Assembly: GCA_963750915.1 (NCBI GenBank) | Contig: CAVVSF010000011.1 | Location: forward strand, 679,720-743,719 | Origin: DATBJJ01 sp963750915 | Lineage (GTDB): Bacteria > Acidobacteriota > Vicinamibacteria > Vicinamibacterales > 2-12-FULL-66-21 | Reading direction: 5' to 3' | DNA: 64,000 bases | Part shown: positions 1-8,353 of the stretch, in pieces | Position numbering within the stretch: position 1 is the first letter of the stretch | How the letters are laid out: each line of letters opens with the position of its first letter | The notes under the pieces: generated by a model | What the model was told of the DNA's origin: nothing | Seen by the model: only the letters and a program-made list of their open reading frames with translations | The model's database searches: none | Translations under genes and position numbers: made by a program

Positions 1-749
1 GTGCCAGGTTCACCGCCTTCGAGTGAAGTCGATGTGAGGTAAATGTCCTGGATCAATCCTGCATCCACGAGCTGTGTCGCGGTGAAGCGCCCGCCTATCG
101 CCGACACCCGCTGAATGCCTGCTTCACTCCTCAGGGTCTCGAAGGCGGTGCGAAGATCGCCATTCGTGGGGATGAGTCGTACCCATGGGCGCGCGCGCAA
201 TGCCGACTCGTGCCGCGCGATACATTCATCACCGCCGATCAGAAATGCCGGCACGTCGGGAACGTTGAACAACAGGGCGTCGACGTCGACGCTGCCGCGC
301 TTCGACAGGACGATCTGAGCCGGGTGACGTCGCAGGCCGAGCGACGCGCGTAGCGCGATCAGCTCGGGATGCCACACGGAGAAGAACGCATTCCGATGGA
401 CGCTGCCGGCTCCAGCAACGACAGCATCGGCCGCGACACGAGAAAGGCCTTCATAAATCAGATGTGTGTCGGTTGCGCCGCCGCCGAACGCGCTTGGAGT
501 CGGCCCGCCCGTATTGCCATTCTTCGTCTGGACGAATACCAACGACAGCGTCGTCTGGCCTCGCCTTGGCCGGACGAGGCCGAATTCGCCTCCATAGTGA
601 AGTCGACTCCACGCATTTCCGATGCCGAGCAGGCCTAAGTCGTTTCGCCGGTCGAACGCCGTCGATAGCCGTTCGATACTGGCGATGGTCGCCTCTCGGG
701 TTTTATACGCAGAAAAGCGCTGAAAAGCGTCCGTTGCGATCATATCCAT
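1..749 (-). CDS. RibD C-terminal-domain reductase, 3' end outside the window
   Basis: Reverse-strand reading frame that stays open to the left edge; about 249 residues are visible and the stop lies outside. I translated it directly. It carries the hallmarks of the RibD C-terminal (dihydrofolate-reductase-like, NADPH-dependent) domain: a block ending GGGATDTHLIYEGLSRVAA, then HPAQIVLS, and near the edge AIGGRFTATQLVDAGLIQDI followed by a GGEPG turn. Stand-alone members of this fold reduce pyrimidine-type intermediates of riboflavin synthesis or related substrates; the exact substrate cannot be told here. The start is placed at ATG 749, with a second ATG two codons on at 743. No clear ribosome site precedes either, and the frame is open further upstream to about 929, so the start is uncertain. 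It diverges from the glycosyltransferase gene. Confidence 0.8.
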   Translation of the reverse strand, partial: MDMIATDAFQRFSAYKTREATIASIERLSTAFDRRNDLGLLGIGNAWSRLHYGGEFGLVRPRRGQTTLSLVFVQTKNGNTGGPTPSAFGGGATDTHLIYEGLSRVAADAVVAGAGSVHRNAFFSVWHPELIALRASLGLRRHPAQIVLSKRGSVDVDALLFNVPDVPAFLIGGDECIARHESALRARPWVRLIPTNGDLRTAFETLRSEAGIQRVSAIGGRFTATQLVDAGLIQDIYLTSTSLEGGEPG

Positions 750-1062
750 GAGCGTATACGTCGCCAGCTGGAACCGAGGCGGATTTTGGCGGAGGATCGA
801 AGATGGGACGGAAGAGACGGCGCCGGCGCAATCCGCGATTGCTGCGAGCACCCGTGCCGCGCATCTCGTCGCCAAGTGATTCTGCGCGCTCGCCGACGCA
901 CTGATTCAAAACACGTCGGCGCTTCGCATTGGCTACTTGCTCCTCGCCCACCTGTTGTTCAGTCGGGGTTTCGAGCGTTCTGACTGGTGCATAGGTTGCA
1001 GGGCGTTGGTTGTTTCCACGCGTGACTGTCGCGCTTGGAACCAAGGACGGAGTACGGTGGCT
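750..1062. other. intergenic region between divergent genes
   Basis: About 310 bases between the leftward RibD-like gene and the rightward glycosyltransferase. It must hold promoters for both. I see no convincing -35/-10 pair and no gene. The reverse frame of the RibD-like gene remains open over part of it, so some of this stretch may be coding if that gene starts further upstream. Confidence 0.5.
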
Positions 1063-2109
1063 ATGCGAATTGCCCAGGTTGCCCCCCTCGTCGAGAGCGT
1101 TCCTCCCAAACTTTATGGCGGAACTGAACGAGTCGTCTCGTTCCTCACGGAAGAGCTCGTGCGGCTTGGACATCAAGTTACCCTCTTTGCCAGCGCCGAC
1201 TCGCGCACGACGGCTACGCTCGTGCCCGTGTGCCCCGCAGCGCTACGGCTGGGCGGCTCGTGCGTCGACCAGCTGGCGACGGATCTCATGATGCTCGAAC
1301 GTGTAGTGTCGCGAGCGCACGAGTTCGACGTCATCCATTTTCACATCTCGCAACTTCACTACCCGGTGATGCGTCGGTTACCGCAGGTTCGGCATGTGAC
1401 AACGCTGCATGGGCGCCTCGACTTGAAGGATCTCGTGCCGCTCTACGACGAATTCTCCGATGTCCCAGTCGTCTCCATTTCCGATGCGCAGCGGAAGCCG
1501 TTGCCGAACGCGGGTTGGGTGGCGACCGTGCATCACGGTCTGCCACCAGGTCTGTTCAGCATGTGCCCGACTTCAGGCGGATATCTCGCGTTTCTCGGGC
1601 GCATCTCGCCCGAGAAGCGCGTCGACCGCGCGATTGCGATCGCTGCGGCGTCGGGGCTGCCACTCAAGATTGCCGCGAAAGTCGACCCCGCAGACCGAAC
1701 CTACTTCGAACGTACCATCGCGCCGCTGTTGGACAATCCGCTCGTCGAATTCGTCGGTGAGATTTCCGAAAGGAACAAGAACGCTTTTCTGGGCCAGGCG
1801 AAAGCCCTGCTCTTCCCGATTGACTGGCCCGAGCCGTTCGGGCTGGTCATGATCGAAGCCATGGCCTGCGGCCTGCCAGTCATTGCATTTCCCGGCGGGT
1901 CCGTTCGCGAGATCATCGATGATGGCGTCACCGGGTTCATCGTCGATACCATCGAGGATGCGGTCGACGCCGTCAGGCGCCTCGACACCATCGACCGCCG
2001 CCGGTGCCGCCAGACGTTTGAGCGTCGGTTCACGGCCAGGCGAATGGCGTCGCAATACGTTGACATTTTCCGCAAACTGATTGCGACGAGGTCGGGGTTG
2101 GTGGCATAA
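1063..2109 (+). CDS. glycosyltransferase family 4
   Basis: A 348-residue GT-B-fold glycosyltransferase that transfers a sugar from an activated donor. Visible motifs are the N-terminal acceptor-side loop KLYGGTERVV, the start of the second Rossmann domain FLGRISPEKRVDRAIAIA, and the donor-binding signature EPFGLVMIEAMACGLPVIAF with the two family glutamates. The reading frame is open further upstream, but ATG 1063 fits the conserved N-terminus MRIAQVAP and has a purine-rich AAGGACGGAG stretch about 10 bases before it. It lies 11 bases upstream of the debranching-type glucosidase, so the two are probably co-transcribed in glucan or osmolyte carbohydrate metabolism. The donor and acceptor are unknown. 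Confidence 0.92.
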   Translation: MRIAQVAPLVESVPPKLYGGTERVVSFLTEELVRLGHQVTLFASADSRTTATLVPVCPAALRLGGSCVDQLATDLMMLERVVSRAHEFDVIHFHISQLHYPVMRRLPQVRHVTTLHGRLDLKDLVPLYDEFSDVPVVSISDAQRKPLPNAGWVATVHHGLPPGLFSMCPTSGGYLAFLGRISPEKRVDRAIAIAAASGLPLKIAAKVDPADRTYFERTIAPLLDNPLVEFVGEISERNKNAFLGQAKALLFPIDWPEPFGLVMIEAMACGLPVIAFPGGSVREIIDDGVTGFIVDTIEDAVDAVRRLDTIDRRRCRQTFERRFTARRMASQYVDIFRKLIATRSGLVA

Positions 2110-2120
2110 CAGACCGCATC

Positions 2121-4286
2121 ATGTCCGACCTCGTCAGGCTGGAAGAACATTTCGCGATCGTCGCCGACAGCGATCGCGCCGGGGCGCCTCGACGTGTGCT
2201 GAAGCACGGCGACACATTTGGGGTGTTCGACTTGCTTGGAAACGTCCTCGCCCTCGAGAACGGCGAGCACGGCCTCTACCACGCAGGCACGCGGTTCCTG
2301 TCCCGCTTCGAGCTGCTGCTTGGCCGGAGGCGGCCGCTGCTCCTGAGCTCCACCATCAGCGAGGACAACGCGATCCTCGCCGTGGATCTCACCAATCCCG
2401 ACGTTGTCCGTGACGACCACCTGCTGGTACCGCGCGGATCACTGCATGTGTTCCGCGCCCGGACGCTGTGGAATGGCCACAGCGTCGAGCGGATACGCCT
2501 CTCGAACCACTCGCGTCACCCGATCCAGACGCCGGTGGCGCTGCACTTCGATGCCGATTTCGCGGATCTTTTCGAGGTCCGAGGCACCCACCGCGAACGC
2601 CGCGGCACGCGCATCGTCGATGATGCGGCCGCCGATCACGTGGTGCTGCGCTACCAGGGGCTTGATCGCGTCGAGCGACGCACGATCATTCGCTGGGACC
2701 GCGAGCCAGACCGCAACGAGAGCGGCGTTGTCGTGTTCTCCGTGACGCTGCAGCCTCAGCAGGCGACCGAACTGGAAATCGGGGTGACGTGCGAGGTCGG
2801 CGAGGTCTCGCTCGATAGCGTTCGCTACTCTGACGTCGTCGATAAAGCCAGGCACACCAACGCTCAACGCGAGGTCGGCGACTGCCGCGTGGTGAGCTCG
2901 AACGAAAGCCTCAATCGCTGGATCAGCCGATCCGCCGCGGATTTGCGGATGATGCTGACCGACACGGCGTACGGGGTCTATCCCTACGCAGGCATCCCGT
3001 GGTTCAGCACGCCGTTCGGCAGAGACGGAATCATCACCGCGCTCGAAACGTTGTGGGTGTCGCCGGACATTGCGCGGGGCGTGCTCAGCTTCCTCGCCGC
3101 GACCCAGGCGACGGAGCACAACGAGGCGCAGGATGCCGAGCCCGGCAAGATCCTGCACGAGATGCGCAGCGGCGAGATGGCCGTCCTCGGCGAAATTCCG
3201 TTCGGACAATATTACGGCAGCGCTGATGCGACGCCGTTGTTCGTCATGCTCGCGGCCGCCTACTTCGAGAGAACGGCCGACCGCGAGTTCGTCGATCAGC
3301 TGTGGCCGCACGTGCTCGCCGCGCTCGAATGGATGCAAAGATTCGGCGATGCCGATGGGGACGGTTTCATCGAGTACGCCAGGCGCAGCCACACGGGGTT
3401 GATTCAGCAAGGCTGGAAAGATTCCCACGATTCGGTGTTCCACGCCGACGGGTCGCTCGCCCAGGCGCCAATTGCCCTCTGTGAGATTCAGGGATACGCA
3501 TATCGGGCGTGGCACGGTGCGGCGACGCTGGCGAGGGCTCGCGGCGACCTGCGACAGAGTCGTGACTGGCGCGCCCGCGCCATGCGGCTGCGCTCCCGTT
3601 TCGACGAGGCATTCTGGTGCGATGACATCGGTACGTTCGCGCTGGCGCTCGACGGCAACAAGCAGCCCTGCCGGGTCCGCACGTCGAACCCGGGGCACTG
3701 CCTGTTCAGCGGGATTGCGACGGCGAAGCGGGCGCGGAAAGTCGCCGCTCAACTGATGGGCGATGGCATGTTCGCCGGCTGGGGCATCCGGACGGTGGCC
3801 GCGGGCGAGTCGCGCTACAACCCGATGTCGTATCACAACGGATCGATCTGGCCGCATGACAACGCAATCGTTGCCGCTGGCCTGAGCCGGTGCGGTTTCA
3901 CCGATCGTGCCGCCCGCATCATGAGCGGCATGCTCGAACTCAGTCAGTCGGTCGACGGCCATCGGTTGCCGGAACTAATCTGTGGCTTTCATCGCCGCGG
4001 CGGCGAGTCTCCCACGCTCTATCCGGTCGCGTGTGTACCTCAGGCATGGGCGGCAGGCGCCGCATTCCTGCTGCTCGGCGCCTGCCTAGGTGTCGAGATT
4101 GATGCCGCTGCGCGTCGCGTCTGGTTCCGCCGGGCGATGCTGCCGGACGGTGTCGATTGGATTCGGTTCACGAACATCTCGGTCGTCGACGCGAGATTGG
4201 ACCTGCTGCTCACGCGACATGCGCACGACGTCAGCATCCAGGTCCTGCGGCGTGAAGGTCACGTTCAGATTCTCACGGTGAAGTAA
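2121..4286 (+). CDS. amylo-alpha-1,6-glucosidase (glycogen debranching-type)
   Basis: A 721-residue cytoplasmic protein of the bacterial glycogen-debranching type. The N-terminal half (about 1-230) has the GDE_N-like beta domain (HGDTFGVFDLLGNV, then LYHAGTRFLSRFELLL). The C-terminal half is an (alpha/alpha)6 barrel with the conserved segments PYAGIPWFSTPFGRDGIITA, QQGWKDSHDSVFH and NPMSYHNGSIWPHDNA. Members hydrolyse alpha-1,6 branches or related glucosides; bacterial homologues of this exact shape are often annotated only by domain. It follows the GT4 gene by 11 bases, suggesting an operon. Length and motif content look complete. No signal peptide is seen. Confidence 0.92.
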   Translation: MSDLVRLEEHFAIVADSDRAGAPRRVLKHGDTFGVFDLLGNVLALENGEHGLYHAGTRFLSRFELLLGRRRPLLLSSTISEDNAILAVDLTNPDVVRDDHLLVPRGSLHVFRARTLWNGHSVERIRLSNHSRHPIQTPVALHFDADFADLFEVRGTHRERRGTRIVDDAAADHVVLRYQGLDRVERRTIIRWDREPDRNESGVVVFSVTLQPQQATELEIGVTCEVGEVSLDSVRYSDVVDKARHTNAQREVGDCRVVSSNESLNRWISRSAADLRMMLTDTAYGVYPYAGIPWFSTPFGRDGIITALETLWVSPDIARGVLSFLAATQATEHNEAQDAEPGKILHEMRSGEMAVLGEIPFGQYYGSADATPLFVMLAAAYFERTADREFVDQLWPHVLAALEWMQRFGDADGDGFIEYARRSHTGLIQQGWKDSHDSVFHADGSLAQAPIALCEIQGYAYRAWHGAATLARARGDLRQSRDWRARAMRLRSRFDEAFWCDDIGTFALALDGNKQPCRVRTSNPGHCLFSGIATAKRARKVAAQLMGDGMFAGWGIRTVAAGESRYNPMSYHNGSIWPHDNAIVAAGLSRCGFTDRAARIMSGMLELSQSVDGHRLPELICGFHRRGGESPTLYPVACVPQAWAAGAAFLLLGACLGVEIDAAARRVWFRRAMLPDGVDWIRFTNISVVDARLDLLLTRHAHDVSIQVLRREGHVQILTVK

Positions 4287-5216
4287 TCCGCGCTGGTCGG
4301 ATCGGGCCACGATGACCAGCAACTGCACATGTCGGGCACGACCGCAGCGTGATCGCACCGCTCTTTTCGGTGAACGTCGCCGCACCAGCGGGGCCTGGCT
4401 GATAGCATGGCGGCAGACTCCACATCGAAGGGTGTCAACGAAGGTCGGCGGCACTGCTCGGCCATAGCGTGATGGTAGGCGCGAGGTCCGGCGTTGTCGA
4501 TACCGGGAAACCCCCAGACAAAAATGGCTGAGCGGACCTTAGATCGGATTCGCGGGTGCAGCGATGCCGTCGGAGCCGGCTCCTGCGACTGATCGAGGAG
4601 AGATCGACTGCTTGTTGAGCGAGTTCGAAGGCTGGCACGGCTGAGGTGGCCTCCCGTTTGGGTCGGGCTCCAAACCAGCGTGTGGACTACTCGACACATT
4701 AGGTGGCCTGATGTCGTTCGAGTTGCACCACCCGTAACACATCGAAGATGAACTCACGAAGGAGAATGTCCGCCAGCAGCGCCGGACCACAGCCCATGCA
4801 TTCACTACGGATACGTGCTAATTGCAAACCGCGTGTTGCGATCCCGCGTATTGGCAACCAGCGGGCTGCCTGGCGTCGCCAGATGCGTGCTAAGTGAGCA
4901 CCCGCCCCGACCCGCTCTGGAAACTTAAAAAGTGATTCTGACCAGGGCGACGTCGTCTCACCTGCGCTTCCGATCCCCTCATGCGCACCATCGCCAATTG
5001 AAGTAGGTGCAGCGGCTGGCCCAGGACGGTAGCCGAATACATGAGGCATACGCGTCGGCCCCGAACGCTGGCAAATTAGGAACCCGCGGGTGAGATCTCG
5101 CCTTTCAAATCGGAATGCATGTTGCACCTCCGACTCATCGGAGTAAACGGCCTCCGTTTCCGAGATCGACAATGATTCGGGGAAGCGGGGATTTCGCAAG
5201 AAAGACAGGAGACAGC
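4287..5216. other. 930-base region with no supportable gene
   Basis: Open frames here have no recognisable family motif, no good ribosome site and composition typical of random GC-rich frames, so I call none. Around 4700-5100 the sequence is locally less GC-rich than its surroundings. No tRNA-like cloverleaf or strong terminator hairpin was seen. The right end must carry the promoter of the stress-protein gene. Confidence 0.5.
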
Positions 5217-5897
5217 ATGGCCAAGCAACACGGAGTCGGAGAAGAGGCGTCAGCGTTCGGCGACCGCGTGACGGGCGCCATCAAGGATAAGGCTGGTGAG
5301 CTGGTCGATGATCCGTCGCTCGAGCGCCGCGGTGAGGACCAGAACGCCCGCGGCCGTGAGCGGCAGGAGGCGAATCGGGTCATGGGCGGAACGGAGAAGC
5401 GATACGTTTCCGGCTTTTATGAAGATCCCGTGGCCGCCGGTCGGGCCTACGAGCGCCTGCGCTCCCGCAATTACCCGACCGACGCAATCGACGTCGTGAT
5501 GTCCGACGACACTCGTCAGAAGCACTTCCAGGATACCGAAGCCGGCACCAAGGCCGCTGAAGGGATGGGCGTCGGAGGAGCAGTCGGGGGCGGAATCGGT
5601 GCGGCATTGGCTGCGCTGTTCGCCGTCGGCACGTCGGTCGCGATACCCGGACTCGGCCTGGTTGTGGCCGGACCCATCGCCGCTGCACTTGCGGGCGCCG
5701 GGGCGGGCGCGGCGACTGGCGGGTTAATTGGCGCCATGGTTGGCGCCGGCATTCCGGAAGAGCATGCCAAATTCTATGAAGAAGGCGTCCGCAAGGGCGG
5801 CGTGGTGATTGGGGCGCGCGAGCGCGATGATCTGCGTGCCGACGAGCTCGAGAAGGACTTCAAGCAGAGCGGCGGTAATGTCCTCGGATTGCGCTAG
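5217..5897 (+). CDS. CsbD / YflT-like general stress protein with glycine-zipper region
   Basis: A 226-residue protein. Residues about 10-50 resemble CsbD (GDRVTGAIKDKAGELVDDPS). Residues about 60-110 resemble the heat-induced stress domain of YflT/17M type (VSGFYEDPVAAGRAYERLRS, then YPTDAIDVVMSDDTR). Residues about 120-185 form an alanine/glycine-rich stretch with glycine-zipper spacing that could insert in a membrane or form fibrils. The C-terminus (EEHAKFYEEGVRKGGVVIGARE) is typical of the same stress family. ATG 5217 has an AGGAG ribosome site at 5208-5212. A hairpin follows the stop. It stands alone, so it is probably a stress-induced monocistron; the molecular role is unknown. Confidence 0.85.
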   Translation: MAKQHGVGEEASAFGDRVTGAIKDKAGELVDDPSLERRGEDQNARGRERQEANRVMGGTEKRYVSGFYEDPVAAGRAYERLRSRNYPTDAIDVVMSDDTRQKHFQDTEAGTKAAEGMGVGGAVGGGIGAALAALFAVGTSVAIPGLGLVVAGPIAAALAGAGAGAATGGLIGAMVGAGIPEEHAKFYEEGVRKGGVVIGARERDDLRADELEKDFKQSGGNVLGLR

Positions 5898-5916
5898 CCA
5901 CTAACGGTCACACGAA

Positions 5917-5952
5917 ATGGCGGCCTCCTCCCGCGAGGAAGGAGGTCGCCAT
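5917..5952 (+). terminator. hairpin after the CsbD-like gene
   Basis: Thirteen-base arms ATGGCGGCCTCCT and AGGAGGTCGCCAT pair with one G-T wobble around a 10-base loop, 20 bases after the stop codon. There is no U-tract, so it may be a 3' end-stabilising structure rather than a classical intrinsic terminator. The roughly 210 bases between it and the next hairpin hold no supportable gene. Confidence 0.55.
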
Positions 5953-6163
5953 GAGTGTGCCGTCACGCTCGGGCCCGCCCGCTGTCTTCCGCACTGGGGT
6001 GGCCATCGGTGGAGCAACTCAAGGACGATCACGCCGGATTACGTGCACAAGGATGAACCGGAATCTTCGAAGCCATCGCTCCGCTGAGCAACAAGGACCC
6101 GGGCGGCGTGGAACGGGCAGATGCTCACGCCATCTGGGTGCGGAACGCGAAATAGCTGCACGC

Positions 6164-6190
6164 CACGCCGGCTCCACTGGAGCCGGCGTG
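6164..6190 (-). terminator. perfect 13-bp hairpin after the haloperoxidase gene
   Basis: CACGCCGGCTCCA, one base, then its exact reverse complement TGGAGCCGGCGTG. On the reverse strand it lies 20 bases beyond the haloperoxidase stop codon, the position expected of a terminator. Only a weak T-rich stretch follows on that strand. Confidence 0.65.
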
Positions 6191-6210
6191 CGCGCCTGCC
6201 ATTCGCAACG

Positions 6211-7497
6211 CTACTGAACCGGTCGCAGATAGTGGTTGAAGGCAACTTTGCCCACTTTGCTTCCGAGTTTGATTCCCTCCGTGACTGCGTGCCTGAAATG
6301 GAACCCGACGTAGATGCGCGAGTTGCCGTTTTCTTCCGCCGCCTGGGAGAAGCTCGTGAATGAACGCGTGACGCCCGGCTGCGTGGTGGCGGTGGTACTG
6401 AAGCTGACCTTGTCGCCGAAGAACCGCGCCAGCACTTCTGCCATGGCGGCTCCCTGCCCGCTATGTCCCGAGGGGTAGTCCGGCGCGGGTGGGGTGCCGA
6501 CCAGTGAATCCCACGTCGGGTCGGCAACCGTATCCGGGTTTCCATCCGTATCGGCAGCACGGATCGCGGTGATCGGCCGCCAGAACTCGTAGAAGTACTT
6601 GTTCTCGAAGTCCGCGACGTAGGCGTCCGCCGACGCCAGGTTGAGCAGACCGAACAGGCGCGCATTCTGCCAGAGATCGAGACCGTGCTGGACGGAGACA
6701 GTTCTCGCGATCCTGTTCCACCCCTGCGGAGACCCTTCTACCCAGAACAGGGCGATCTCGGTTTGGTCGGCGGTGCGAGTGGTGCTGTCCACAGCGCCCA
6801 GACTCTTCACTTCATTGAAATCCAAAGCGTATTTCTTGCTGGTCACGGCGTAGGGCGCCTTCGGCCGGTACTGCGAACTGGCGGTGAGCACGAAGGGAGT
6901 GACCTTTCCCCAATTGGGAAAAGCGGCGAACGGGAGCCCGGGTATGAACTGGAAGTCACCCGGATTGGGTCCTGGGACGTAGGTGAAATCAAGGAAGGGC
7001 GGGGTGGTCGACCCATCTCCTTCCCGGAGATCGAGGATGGCGGCGGCTGCTGCCTGGCCGATCAGGATCCCTTGCGTCTTGGCCGGGGTATCCGGGATCG
7101 CCGCGAGCGCCGCCACATAGGCCGCCTCGACGAACTCGACGGCTGCATCTGGCGTGAGGCCCAGTTCACCGGGGAGTTGAGGGAACAGAGCGACGAGCAC
7201 GTCGCGTGCGGCCGCCGCCACTGCAGCGTCGGGGGACGCGCCTGCTGGTGCCTGGGCGTCGAAAGCGTAAGGCTGGGACCGCCGATCGATTGCATTCAGC
7301 GCATCGTGGATTGCGACGTGCATCATGGCAAAGATCCGCGATTCATGGAGCGGGTCTACACACCCGGCCGAATTGTCCAGGCCGGCAGCGAAGCCGGCGC
7401 TGGCGGCAGTGGTGTTCCAGTGAATTACCGCATCAGCCGCGGCACGCGTTGGCGAGCCCAGGACGAGAAGCACTAATAGAGGTAGAGCCTTTTTCAT
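6211..7497 (-). CDS. secreted vanadium-dependent haloperoxidase / PAP2-family protein
   Basis: A 428-residue exported protein with a Sec-type signal peptide (MKKALPLLVLLVLGSPTRAAA). The C-terminal half has the PAP2/vanadium haloperoxidase active-site blocks in order: KYFYEFWRPITAIR (Lys and Arg that bind the oxyanion), PDYPSGHS (PSGH), and SRIYVGFHFRHAVTEG (Arg and catalytic His). The N-terminal half has the all-helical segment typical of this family (HVAIHDALNAI). Relatives either oxidise halides with peroxide using vanadate or act as phosphatases; the active site alone does not decide which. It is flanked downstream by a clean hairpin and looks monocistronic. Confidence 0.88.
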   Translation of the reverse strand: MKKALPLLVLLVLGSPTRAAADAVIHWNTTAASAGFAAGLDNSAGCVDPLHESRIFAMMHVAIHDALNAIDRRSQPYAFDAQAPAGASPDAAVAAAARDVLVALFPQLPGELGLTPDAAVEFVEAAYVAALAAIPDTPAKTQGILIGQAAAAAILDLREGDGSTTPPFLDFTYVPGPNPGDFQFIPGLPFAAFPNWGKVTPFVLTASSQYRPKAPYAVTSKKYALDFNEVKSLGAVDSTTRTADQTEIALFWVEGSPQGWNRIARTVSVQHGLDLWQNARLFGLLNLASADAYVADFENKYFYEFWRPITAIRAADTDGNPDTVADPTWDSLVGTPPAPDYPSGHSGQGAAMAEVLARFFGDKVSFSTTATTQPGVTRSFTSFSQAAEENGNSRIYVGFHFRHAVTEGIKLGSKVGKVAFNHYLRPVQ

Positions 7498-7723
7498 AGG
7501 AGCCTCTTCTTGTGATGTTCAAATCAGTCGGAGTCGTTCGGCCGGCCGCCCGCGGTGGGCACGTTCTTCAAATACGTGCACAGCTCTTCTGTTTCGCGAC
7601 GCTATCGCGCCTGGTCTAACTCTCTAGACGTCCTCACGCGCGAATCCGGACAAGCGGCACCGGCTGAGTCGCAGCCATACGGGCCTTCTGGTAAAATCGC
7701 CGTCCTTTTCGTAGGCCCGATCC

Positions 7724-8353
7724 ATGCCCGAAGGCACGTCGACTCCTCGTTCGGAAACGGTGGCCTCTCCTCCAGACCACGCGAGCGACGATCCGGAATC
7801 GACTTTTCACCTGCTTGACCGCGCCGCTGCAGGCGACATGGAAGCCGTGGAGCGCCTGTTCGCTCGCCACGTGAAACCGCTCCAGCGATGGGCCAGTGGG
7901 CGGTTGCCGAAGTGGGCGCGCGATCTGGCCGATACGGACGACCTTGTGCAGGACGCCTTGCTTCAAACGTTCAAGAGGATTGGAGACCTCGAGGCGCCTC
8001 GTGTCGACGCACTCCAGGCCTATCTGCGGCAAGCGGTAATCAATCGCATTCGCGACCAGCTCCGAAGGAAGGGGCGGCAGCCTCACATCCTGGATCTGGA
8101 CGAGATGGAGCTCGAATCCGCTCTGTCACCGCTCGAGGCGGCGATCGGCCGCGAGGCTGTCGAGCGGTATCAACGGGCCTTGAGGCGGCTCAAGCCCGAG
8201 GAGCGCGAGGCGATCATCGCCCGCATCGAGATGGACTACAGCTTCGAGGAACTGGCGCAGGTGCTTGGCAAACCCACCGCGGACGCGGCGCGCAAGGCCA
8301 CGCAGCGGGCGCTGGTGCGGCTCGCTGCGGAGATGAGTCGTGCCACCGGGTGA
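7724..8353 (+). CDS. ECF-type RNA polymerase sigma factor
   Basis: A 209-residue sigma factor. Region 2 covers about residues 25-105 (AGDMEAVERLFARHV, then DTDDLVQDALLQTFKRIGDL, and a core-binding/-10 segment ending AVINRIRDQLRR). Region 4 covers about 140-205 (ALRRLKPEEREAIIARIEMD, followed by YSFEELAQVLGKPTADAARK, the helix-turn-helix). ATG 7724 is chosen from the open frame; no strong ribosome site is visible. Its last 14 bases overlap the start of the kinase gene, so the two are translationally coupled. No anti-sigma gene is adjacent. The pairing of sigma factor and kinase suggests the kinase, directly or indirectly, controls this factor. Confidence 0.9.
   Translation: MPEGTSTPRSETVASPPDHASDDPESTFHLLDRAAAGDMEAVERLFARHVKPLQRWASGRLPKWARDLADTDDLVQDALLQTFKRIGDLEAPRVDALQAYLRQAVINRIRDQLRRKGRQPHILDLDEMELESALSPLEAAIGREAVERYQRALRRLKPEEREAIIARIEMDYSFEELAQVLGKPTADAARKATQRALVRLAAEMSRATG

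Noticed and set aside
703..1176. 157-residue reverse open frame
   Set aside because: It overlaps the start regions of both the RibD-like gene and the glycosyltransferase in a different frame, and has no conserved feature.
4699..5199. 166-residue reverse open frame in the 4.3-5.2 kb gap
   Set aside because: No recognisable motif, unusual composition for a protein and no ribosome site; treated as non-coding.
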